Part shown: piece by piece, positions 55,795 to 64,000 of the stretch
Layout: each line of letters starts with the position of its first letter
Position numbering within the stretch: the first letter of the stretch is position 1
Source: Hofstenia miamia
Taxonomy: Eukaryota > Xenacoelomorpha > Acoela > Hofsteniidae
Assembly (NCBI GenBank): GCA_900660155.1
Contig: CABFPE010000192.1
Location: 173,097-237,096 of the forward strand
Length of the DNA stretch: 64,000 bases
Direction of reading: 5' to 3'
Notes under the pieces: generated by a model
What the model saw: only the letters and a program-made list of their open reading frames with translations
Told to the model about the DNA's origin: nothing
The model's database searches: none
Made by a program: the position numbers and the translations under genes

Positions 55795-56545
55795 TAAGCA
55801 GATTTTTAAAATTATAATCATTATTAACCAACTATCTCGTTTTAAAGACCATATATAATCACACATCATCTCTTTTGTCCAAGATGCAGCAAAGCGTTGC
55901 TCAAAACTTATTTGTTGATGCATTCTTTCGCTATGCTTAAAGGGTAAATGCATCTTTGTCATTCGCTGCACACCAAGATTTTTGAAAGAATGTTTCAAAT
56001 GATTTATTCTTTCTTTCCAGTCAAAACAGACATTTTGACCAAAAGCGCCTGAAACAACAGAACAGAATGAATCCCAAGCCTCTTGCTGTAGTGGATCCAT
56101 GGGAAGGCGAAATTGTATATCATTAAAGAGACTTCTGATTTCTGGTCCATAGAAAACACTGTTTTTAAGTTTTGCATCGCTTTCTGGGAATTTCCTTCAC
56201 AAATATGAGAAGCATGCACTTTCCTTGTTTAAATTCGTTTTGGCATTTGATCAAAAGTAGCATTCTCTGAAGGTGTGACTGGCGCATTCTGTCCAAATAG
56301 CTGGTTGATTAAATTTAAAATAACTTCTAGATTAGTGATAAAAACTCCTTTGACAAGTAGAACAAATAAACGACGGGGCCAAATTTTTCTCACAATTTTT
56401 GTGATTTAAAGAAATCCCAATACCATTTTTTTGAATTCTGCGTTAAATTTGCATTTTTCACCTTGATGAACCGAACACAAACAAAACGAATCAGGATTTG
56501 CTTTATGCTTACGAGACGACATAAACAACATCTGTGCATTTGTAT
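55795..56545 (-). pseudogene. Decayed protein-coding relic, family not assigned
   Basis: On the minus strand, pieces follow one another: MSSRKHKANPDSFCLCSVHQ (about 56520), a part ending FGQNAPVTPSENATFDQMPK (about 56240), LGQAWDSF-like MDPLQQEAWDSFCSVVSGAF (56100), WKERINHLKHSFKNLGVQRM, and HQQISFEQRFAASWTKEMM with CDYIWSLKRDSW (about 55850). The order N-P-D-S-F-C ... A-W-x-x-F ... F-x-x-R-x-x-x-x-W ... M-M-x-D-Y-x-W-x-L-x-R-D resembles a repeated protein found in many invertebrate genomes whose function I do not know. Stops and shifts show it is dead. Confidence 0.4.
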
Positions 56546-57179
56546 CTCATACTTTGTCTGTCTTTAGAACAAAGCACAAACTACATTACTTATGATGTGA
56601 CTGGAGAGTGGAGAATAGTAGCGCCATGCGTCACATGAAAATAAAAACATTGTCTGATGGTGATTAAAATGATTATTTTTTGTTGTTGAAGATAAGTTGT
56701 TCATTTATTAATGCCTACAACGAATATTATAATTGCTTCCTTATTTAATTTTTTTTGAATAATTCATTAATTCTTTTAATGTCAATATCTTTTTTAATGC
56801 ACGAAAAATTTTAAAAAAACTTGGTAAAGTGTTTAGTTTGATGAATACTACACATTGTTAAAATTTAAAGAAACTGCAAAATTTTGAGATACCAGTGAAT
56901 AGTTTGGACTAATGTTTTTCACATTCACGTTGTTCTCTTCGTTGTTAGTGGCACTTTGAAAGTGTGAATGCTTAATTTCAGAAAGGTACCTACTAGCATT
57001 TAAGTCTAAGCTTAACACTTCTGTCAATTGCTGGGCTCTTATATCATTATTCACCGCAAAATGCGTGGTAAAACTATTTCCTTTGAAATACGAAAAACTA
57101 TAGTTTCAAAATTCCTGGAAAAAATTCCATAGAAAAAATTTTTTTAAATTACTAAAGCAAACAGTATCTTCAATTATTT
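56546..57179. other. No gene seen
   Basis: AT-rich. The 68-codon open stretch at 56848-57054 has no recognisable motif and no splice context that I trust. Confidence 0.4.
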
Positions 57180-57390
57180 CACATTATAAAGAACCGGTCA
57201 AATTGGGCCATTAGCAAAACCAGGGCACCCTTCTAAACCAACGGGTCGTTCCCAAGCAAATCTAGCTCGTCTTTCCAGAGCTTGGCCGCATTTGACTTCG
57301 AAGCAGTTGAAAGTAGACTGGATAGATTGATATTTTGTGCATGAATCCACAATTCACCAAAATTTGAAAAATATGGGCTATATGGTCGCT
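57180..57390 (+). pseudogene. Transposase helix-turn-helix fragment (Tc1-like, tentative)
   Basis: The plus strand reads GPLAKPGHPSKPTGRSQANL, then ARLSRAWPHLTSKQLKVDWI, a stop, and VHESTIHQNLKNMGYMV. The G-R-P linker after the first helix-turn-helix, and the second helix-turn-helix with S-x-x-T-I-x-x-x-L-x-x-x-G, resemble Tc1-type transposase N-termini. No catalytic domain follows. It is only about 65 residues, so the call is tentative. Confidence 0.4.
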
Positions 57391-57958
57391 TAAAATTGGA
57401 ATTATCTAATTAGTCTAAACTATGCACAAGGCTATATGTATGCATATATATATATATATATTATACCTGCTTTTTGTAAATTTTACAACATGAAAATGTT
57501 AAACATTTTAATTAATTGACTCTCAAATGGCAATGCAATTTCATTTATAAGTTTTCCTTAGCTACTACATGAAAATAAATACAAAATGCTGAATTACTTG
57601 TAAATGTAGTAAGTACTTATTGCAGGAAGAGAAAATGTCTTGAAATTTGAGATCTAAGAACAAATAGTTCAATTTTTTTGCAGCTAAATAGTTCACATGA
57701 CCTACAAATTTTTGACAATAATTGTTCTATGAGAAGCGTGCAAACTTTAAAGAGCTACATACAATCTTTCACTTATATTATTAATGTACCTTACATTTGA
57801 ATTTATACTACTATCATGCAAGAGCTTGAACGCTTAAATTTATAAAAATTATTTAATATTTTACCAACAATGCCTTAAAATCTTTTTCAGTAGGTTTTTG
57901 CATTACTATATTACGTTATAATGCCAACTACTAAGCATCTATAAAAAAACAAAATAAA
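57391..57958. other. WDR75 3' flank with (AT)n tract
   Basis: Holds an (AT)9 microsatellite at 57444-57461 and would contain the WDR75 3' untranslated region. I see no clear AATAAA on the minus strand close to the stop at 57959. Confidence 0.4.
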
Positions 57959-59347
57959 TCATTTGACAGTAGATTCTTTGAATAAATCTAGTAAAAATGA
58001 ATAATTACAATCAAGTTTTGAGGGAATTTTAGATTTTTTCAATTCAGTTTTACGTGTTTGCAAATTATCCTCATCATTGCTAATAACCGCACTCTCTGAT
58101 ACATCCATTTCCTCATCCACTGTAACCGATTGATTAGTCAAAAGTTTTAAAGCGGTTGTTTGAACATCTTTACAAATAATATCAGTATTTGCGAATGTGT
58201 GCGATGGAATCTCAAACAATTTCATCATGGACAGTAAAGATTTTTTATCAATAAGGCGTAGTTTGGGCTTAAATGTTCGCTCCTGGATAGCAAACGAGTT
58301 TCTAGTATTGAAAATAGTCAAATCACTGTCATCGATTTGATACACATCATTATCTCTTCTAGAAGAATGCTGAAATGAAAATAATTCCCAATCGTCATTC
58401 ATAGCATATACTATCATGTTCTCTAACCATGAATCAAAGCTATCAACAACTTTACTGACAGTACAATTGCCAAATGTAATTTTTAATGGCGAACTCAGGT
58501 TAGATAAAAGAAATGAGCGATCATCAACATTATTACTGAAGATATTGACATCGTAAAACATGATGAACATTTCATTAAGCTCCTGTTTTAAACATGAAAA
58601 TATACCAGAATGTGGTTCTACACAAAGCTCTGTGTAAATTCCTTCACAACATTTTAAAAGTGTACCGGATTTTATGTCTAGAAAATTGATAGCTAAGTCC
58701 GTAATGAAAGCAAGAGTAGTGAATGAGCCACATAGGCCGAAGCAGACATCTTTTATCTTAGTTTTCGATGCCAAGACGTTGAGAGGAAAATCCAATTTTT
58801 GAGTATTCCATATAGTTAAAACGTTCTCATAAGTTACAACCAAAACAGTGGCGTCCTCACTAAATACAGCATTTGAAACAGACATTTCTTGAAAATCACA
58901 AGTTCCCTTAAAACGCCATTCATTGTCAGTCATTTGCCAAAGTTCTAGATTTTTATCAAAAATGAGACATACACTTGGGAAGCAATTACAAAACTTGTTA
59001 GGAGAATTTGAGATAACTTTTCCATCGACATCTGAATGTTCACGTGTAAATACCAATTTTAATGCGTAAGTATTGGTACTTTTGTTTAATAACCAAAACC
59101 TAAACACTGATTGCATCTCATACTCTGAGGCAGTTTCATAAGTAAATAACCAGTCATTATAAAAACCAAAGGATACTATTGAATAATATGGAATCTCCTC
59201 TTCTATGCAATCTGGAGAAATGATGTTAATTCCTGAGACATTCAGCTGAAATTTGCACTGACGAGTAGTTGGAATATAAAATTGTAAGTGACCTTGAATT
59301 CCATTCATAACAAGTGCTTGTGAATTACTATCATATTTTAATCTCCC
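57959..59347 (-). CDS. WDR75: WDR75 last exon
   Basis: A 1,389-nt exon with acceptor GTTATATTTTAG, read in phase 0 from GGG AGA TTA. It codes 462 residues covering the second propeller and the acidic, lysine-bearing tail (DYSFLLDLF-like CNYSFLLDLFKESTVK), ending at TGA. Confidence 0.88.
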   Translation of the reverse strand, partial: GRLKYDSNSQALVMNGIQGHLQFYIPTTRQCKFQLNVSGINIISPDCIEEEIPYYSIVSFGFYNDWLFTYETASEYEMQSVFRFWLLNKSTNTYALKLVFTREHSDVDGKVISNSPNKFCNCFPSVCLIFDKNLELWQMTDNEWRFKGTCDFQEMSVSNAVFSEDATVLVVTYENVLTIWNTQKLDFPLNVLASKTKIKDVCFGLCGSFTTLAFITDLAINFLDIKSGTLLKCCEGIYTELCVEPHSGIFSCLKQELNEMFIMFYDVNIFSNNVDDRSFLLSNLSSPLKITFGNCTVSKVVDSFDSWLENMIVYAMNDDWELFSFQHSSRRDNDVYQIDDSDLTIFNTRNSFAIQERTFKPKLRLIDKKSLLSMMKLFEIPSHTFANTDIICKDVQTTALKLLTNQSVTVDEEMDVSESAVISNDEDNLQTRKTELKKSKIPSKLDCNYSFLLDLFKESTVK

Positions 59348-60190
59348 CTAAAATATAACAATAATATTTCAATCTTTTTAAAATATAATTAGACCCTACT
59401 CCAAGGTCGGCAAATCGACAAAATTGGAATTATCTAAAGCATGTGGCAGTAATCCACAATCTTTTTATAACATTTAGAATTTGAATTAGAACTCACTCAA
59501 GTAAGTTAAATGACGCAATCTTTAGCAACAACACTGGAATTTACATCACGCAATGTTCTGACCATAGGTAATGCAACCAAAATTATGAATTGAATTTAAC
59601 AACCACACAAATTCCAGTCATTGCATTTCGTTTCAAAGGCCAACAACACCTTATATATTCAAAATTTAGATTTTTTGATTTTTAACTTTTATTACAAGTT
59701 TTGCTAACATTTGAAAATTAAATTTCTAATTGAGTCGAACTTAGTTTGAAATTTTGATTATTTCCTTTAAAAATGAAATTAGATTTAATGCTGGGCATAG
59801 TCATACATAGGTTGAAGCACTTTGTACAAACCGGAAATTTGCGAAAAATTTTTGGAGTGATATAACTGCCATTAATAAAACCAGCAATAGTTGTGACAAC
59901 TTTCAGTGATGCTGATATAAATCTAATAGTGCCATCAAGATGCTGAGTGGCCAAGGAGCTCCCATCGATCGAAGGCATTATTGCAGAGATCGGTGCACCA
60001 AGCCGTGGCAGAAACTGCTTGTTTTCTGTATTCGCGCTAAAATTGCAGATGATCAAAACTGATTCCTGTCCTCCGCTGTAAATAACTGAGCCATTGAAAC
60101 TCCATTCTAAAGTGAGTACTGGAAATGTGTGCCAATGAAATTTTCGAGTAATCCAAGCGCCAAATTCCAAGTGAACATCACTAATCATAG
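57959..60190 (-). CDS. WDR75: WDR75 (UTP17/NAN1) C-terminal two exons
   Basis: The minus-strand exons 59832-60190 and 57959-59347 code the second half of WDR75, a subunit of the t-UTP/UTP-A complex of the small-subunit processome that links Pol I transcription to early pre-rRNA processing in the nucleolus. The upstream exon has TRKFHWHTFPVLTLEWSFNG, SGGQESVLI and QFLPRLGAPISAIM, matching the blade with F-L-P-R-L-G-A in WDR75. The last exon starts GRLKYDSNSQALVMNGIQGH, followed by LQFY, TCDFQ, VFSEDATVLVVTYENVLTIW, and near the end LFEIPSHTF and EEMDVSE, all in the family order. The 5' exons are not found before 64000, so the gene is incomplete here. No damage is seen. Confidence 0.88.
59832..60190 (-). 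CDS. WDR75: WDR75 penultimate exon
   Basis: The acceptor ACTCATATAAG lies at 60191-60201 and the exon starts in phase 2 (CT ATG ATT AGT). The chosen donor is TTTCCG|GTTTGT at 59832, which keeps phase 0 with the next exon. This adds seven residues (KIFRKFP) compared with vertebrate WDR75, so an earlier, less typical donor is possible. Confidence 0.75.
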
Positions 60191-60355
60191 CTTATATGAG
60201 TATTAAGTTTAATAACTTTAAATGTACTTAAACTGCTGATATCTATAATAAAAATAAAAATATTATTATTAAAATGCGCTGAATACACTTTCGTGAACTA
60301 TTGCAATGGTACTGAATATAAAAATTATTAAAATGGCGCTTAATACTATTACTAT

Positions 60356-60727
60356 TACCGTATTTTCTCTAATAAGCACCGCCCTCTAATTAACCGCCGC
60401 ACCGCAACACACTTGAAAAAATAAACGCCGCCCCCTAATAAGCGCCGCTCCTAAGTACCGGTATGCAATTATACTATGCTACTGTTTTGCTAAGTTAGTG
60501 GCTGAAGTTGAATTCATATCCTTAAAATAACTACTAAGAAGCTGTTGTGATATCAGCAGACGAGTGAGCCAATTTAATATAGCGTGAGCAGATGGGAAGA
60601 TTCAGAATGCTATTATTGCGGCACGTCACTGACTCATTTGTGTAGCTGAAAAAATTAGCGCCGCAGCTGTATAATAAGCGTGAAAAAATAAGCGCCGCGG
60701 TGCTTATCAGAGAAAATAAATACGGTA
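60356..60727. mobile_element. TACCGTA-ended MITE, 372 bp
   Basis: Left end TACCGTATTTTCTCTAATAA (continuing GCACCGCC) and right end GCGGTGCTTATCAGAGAAAA then TAAATACGGTA are inverted repeats. It has the same tip, length and CCGCC-rich sub-terminal pattern as 10934-11311, so both belong to one family or two sister families. Confidence 0.78.
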
Positions 60728-61518
60728 TTAAGCAATTTTTTTTGAAAACAACTGATTTATTTGTTTGATTTATTTGTTATATATGAAGTAGATTAAGCAG
60801 TAAGTTACATCCATACTCAATTTTCTGAATAAACTAATATCTTGAATATTTTTTAATAAAAGAACTTTTTAGGGGGCAAGCCCTCGCGAAAACTTACATT
60901 GCCTTGCGAATAATGTTCGGATTGGCATCAAACTAGATCCATTCACTTCTATATTAAATTTTACATCTAGATAATGGTTTCACTTGTTTTTTAGATGAGA
61001 TCTAGTCCGATATTTTTTAAGAAATTTTAACATGAACTATTTGTAGGGGCAGGATAATGTAGGCCGTTACTTAATCAAACATTTTTGAACTAGTCTTTGC
61101 GTTAAATAAGTTAAAAATTTTGTTCTAGATCTAAAATGTAATTTAGAAGAGAATAAAAGTGGTCTAAGTCCATCCTAACATTATTAACTGCACAATCACC
61201 TCTTTATTAAGGGTCATTCCCTTAAAAAATATTTATAAAGACTATGACTAGGGCAACCAAAAGTAATAAAAGTAATATTTTTTAAGGTCTATTTGTCATC
61301 CTGAGTAAAATGAGACACTTTTTAACCAAGTTTGTACCTTTCGAAACAAATAATAGTCATATAAAGTCATATTTTCCACTTTTGCATTTTTTGTTCACAT
61401 TTTGCATTTTGTCGTGAAAAAACTAATGTTTCCAATAATAGCACCAAATTCGGACTCTAAATATCAAAAGTTGTGTTAAAATAAACTCTAATTAACTTAA
61501 AAGAAGGATGCCACTTAT
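60728..61518. other. Upstream side of WDR75, no exon seen
   Basis: I searched the minus strand for the preceding WDR75 exon and found none. AT-rich, with no recognised repeat. Confidence 0.4.
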
Positions 61519-61800
61519 ACACCGTTTACACGTGACATGAGACATGCATGTCTCTTTGATTAGGAAAATTGTTCTAATTTGTGTTAAATCGCGGTACAAT
61601 TGTTAATTATTTGATTCGACAACATGCATGTCTCATGTTTTGGGTGTTTACACGGTGACACGACATAAGACACTCGAGAAAATCAAAATCTTTTTATATT
61701 CGAATGTTTTTAAGTGCTCTACTTGAGTGGTTGAATATCGCGTGTTTTGGGTGTCTAGACGTGACATTCGCTCATTGTAAACACAAGATATGCATGCCTC
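61519..61800. repeat. Fold-back repeat with GAGACATGCATGTCTC palindrome
   Basis: CACCGTTTACACGTGACATG at 61519 and its counterpart ending GGGTGTTTACACGGTG near 61658 form inverted arms around a 16-bp palindrome GAGACATGCATGTCTC (about 61541). Part of the pattern recurs to about 61790 (GACGTGACATTCGCTCATTG and TAAACACAAG). It is probably a MITE inserted just upstream of the retroelement fragment. Confidence 0.65.
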
Positions 61801-61805
61801 TAAGA

Positions 61806-63250
61806 TTGGACTACAGCTAAATCCATCAAAGTGTGAATAAACGTTTCTTGGTAATCCTTCATTTCAAAACGCACTATGATCAAATCTATGTTTAATGAAA
61901 TTTGCCCTGGAATTCTCATAACTCCCTTAAGTGAACTAGTTGTTCTTGGTGCAGGTATTGGATCAAATGCCGTTTTGAAGTTTTTACAGAGAAAACATAA
62001 TGAACAGGAAGTTCTCTTAAACAGTTTGGTGAAAGTAGATGCTCATACTGATCATTAATTGCTGAAGAATGCATTGGGAATACCAAAGTTATTTTACGGT
62101 TTCCTCCACATCTTTGTGTATGCCTTCAGCGGCTTAATAAAGTCATTGATTATTATTATTATTATTATTATTTACATTTTGATCAACTTGAGAAGTATGA
62201 TACTCTTATCAACAGTTTACTTGAACGCATTACCAATGTTAATTTATCTGATAATTCAAATTTACAAACATGTCTTCCAGTTTCATTTGGTGAATAAGGT
62301 ATACGTTTAACACATATTTTAGCATCCATTTGCTTTATTGCATCTTTGGCCAAATGCAAAGACTTGATGCTAAAGATTGCTCCTGGATGTCTTTTGCGAT
62401 TAAAGAAGCAGATGCGTTGGAGTTGTGGTTAAGACTTTCCAATTATTCGCAACCTCCAAATGGTCAATCTTCCACAATTCAAAGAAATTGGTCTTTCCCT
62501 GTCTTTAAGCAACTAGAGAGTTTCCTATTGACAAATATGTCTGAAAAGGATCTTGCAAGGTTTCAAGCAGTTCAAGGTAATCTAGCTGGGGCATGGCAAA
62601 CTTAACCAAAAAATGAACAATGTCACTTTGCGTATCAGTGTTGCATCCTGACTTGAAGCTCATGTTTGTAAGCAACATACTTGTGTTTATGGTGTAAATG
62701 TTACATCTGATGGTCTCCATGGATCGTCATGTAAGAGGAGCGCTGGACGTTTTGCACGCCATTCTCAATTGAATTATATATTCAAGCACACATTCTCAAT
62801 GTTTAAGATCCGTTTATTTTTGGAAACTTCGGGATTGACCAAAAAATATGGTAACCAACCTGATGTTGTGACTACTGTTCTTGGGACAAGTGGCCGCTCC
62901 TTATGGGGCATTACAGTGGTTGATGCAATTGCCCCCCCGTCGGATTTCCACTTTTGCACCTGCTAAGTTTGCAACAGATGCTGAATCTCGAAAAACAGCC
63001 AAATATTGTGACATTGTTCAAAAGGTTATATATTTCAGCCTCTTGCTTTTGAATGCCAAGGTGGTTCAGCTAAATCCACAGGAGCCTTATTGACAAACTT
63101 GGCAAATCTCTTATATTTTCATCGAATGAATCACGTGCGGCGGAATATTTTAAAAAACGTCTGAGCATTATCCTTTAGCAGAAAAATGCTGCATGTATTT
63201 TGGGGACAATAGAAGATGAATCTTCATTAGAAGAATTGTTTTATATCTTC
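61806..63250 (+). pseudogene. RT/restriction-like-endonuclease retroelement, C-terminal half
   Basis: Broken frames on the plus strand follow a family order I recognise: LQLNPSKCE (61811), ELVVLGAGIGSNAVL (about 61940), LLKNALGIPKLFY (about 62060), FDQLEKYDTLINSLLERITN and LSDNSN..LPVSFG (62178-62285), then NWSFPVFKQLESFLL and NLAGAWQT (to 62605). The Cys/His motif VCKQHTCVYGVNVTSDGLHG then SSCKRSAGRFARH follows (62664-62760), and then YGNQPDVVT (about 62855), replacing the K/R-P-D of a restriction-like endonuclease, with LWGITVVDA after it. R2-like early-branching LINEs have this RT, CCHC and R/K-P-D layout. Stops and shifts make it non-functional. Confidence 0.72.
62101..62172 (+). mobile_element. 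Short retroelement 3' end with (ATT)n tail inserted in the RT
   Basis: The RT code is continuous up to KLFY at about 62096 and resumes at HFDQLEKYD at about 62175. Between them is a foreign segment ending GGCTTAATAAAGTCATTGAT and a (TTA)n run to 62172. AATAAA followed by a trinucleotide tail is how several LINE and SINE families end, so this looks like a severely 5'-truncated insertion. Confidence 0.6.
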
Positions 63251-64000
63251 TAGACAGATGGAACGTTGAAAAGACCAAGTATTTACAATTTTTTTGGATA
63301 TAAGACATGGGAAATTTTATGATCAATTTTGGGCAAACAAACATCAATGTGCTCATGTATAGGAATTTTTTGTATTTGCTATCAAGAAGAAGAATTCAGT
63401 ACATGTAATTTGACCAGATTCTTGATGCCCCTAAAATAAACTCAACTGAAATTTACTGTAGTTCTAGCATAAAGCAAGCCTAAGCAAGAGTTCAAAAGCT
63501 GACTAGAAAAAAGAAATCAATTGAAGTCTTCCTTTTAAAGAAGAGTTTATATAATTTTAACTATAACTTTCATTACTAAATATTTATTGTAAATGATGCA
63601 TGATTAAAAATTTGTTATAATCGAAGTGTGAGAAAATTGTTTAAATGTGTAGATTGTTGTATGTAATCATCTACTTTATCATTTAACAGTTGGATACACG
63701 AATAATCAATAAGAAGTTACAATAAAATATTAAGCGCCCTTGTAATAGACCCTTAGTTATATTTAGCGCCATTACAATAGGTCAATTTAGTTTGTATTCA
63801 GCGCCTTTATAATATTTCAATTTGCCAAAATTTGGAATCCCCTATCTCATAATCTAATGTCCCTATCTTGGTCAAACTTAAGGCACAAATGTAGCATTGC
63901 ATAGTGAAGCACACACCAAGTTTCATTGAAATCGAATAAAAACAAGCCAATAAATGCAAAAGCGAATAATACTATGGAGAAGCCGCTGAATACACGAAAA
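63251..64000. other. No gene seen; short AGCGCC tandem repeat
   Basis: AT-rich. AGCGCC-TTATAATAG words recur at 63733, 63765 and 63800, with spacing of 32 and 35 bases, as three diverged copies of a roughly 33-bp repeat (TTTAGCGCCATTACAATAGG in the middle copy). No coding region is supported. Confidence 0.5.

Overview
The window is nuclear DNA of an AT-rich invertebrate animal. Genes have introns with GT/AG borders, the histone genes end in the animal-type 3' stem-loop instead of a poly(A) signal, and the space between exons is filled with animal transposons (Ty3/Gypsy, APE-type LINEs, Penelope-like, mariner, hAT and their MITEs, and a LINE with a restriction-like endonuclease). I cannot name the phylum from the sequence. 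Several N characters, two of them at sequence-identical joins, show that this is a draft assembly.

Layout. 0.5-3.8 kb: decayed Ty3/Gypsy element between two short LTRs. 5.5-7.8 kb: minus-strand LINE relic (PHD finger, endonuclease, RT with its core deleted). 8.7-9.6 kb: Penelope-like RT and GIY-YIG fragment. 10.5-41.0 kb: four recognised exons of a plus-strand PWP1 (periodic tryptophan protein 1) gene, spread over 30 kb by repeat-filled introns. Its largest visible intron (10.8-33.4 kb) holds a complete four-exon class A GPCR gene on the minus strand (20.2-30.4 kb), my best cellular gene model: all splice sites and phases agree and it reads 305 residues. The PWP1 introns also hold a hAT element with a mariner inside it (31.7-33.3 kb), a 1,218-bp exact tandem duplication joined at an N (34.8-37.2 kb), and a decayed hAT transposase (38.3-39.25 kb).

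44.4-49.7 kb: a hAT MITE with perfect target duplication, then a plus-strand LINE split by an almost intact minus-strand LINE. 51.2-52.5 kb: a damaged histone locus (H2A without start codon and with an internal deletion, H3 without its N-terminal tail, and an extra stem-loop with no gene). A 220-codon ORF of an RT/restriction-like-endonuclease retroelement ends 7 bp from the H3 breakpoint, and the C-terminal half of the same element family lies at 61.8-63.2 kb. 58.0-60.2 kb: two minus-strand exons of WDR75 (UTP17).

How the genes relate: PWP1 and WDR75 are both nucleolar WD40 proteins of ribosome biogenesis, but they lie on opposite strands 17 kb apart and nothing suggests co-regulation. The GPCR is independent. 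Most of the rest is layered mobile-element debris, whose order of insertion can be read in several places from nesting and target-site duplications.
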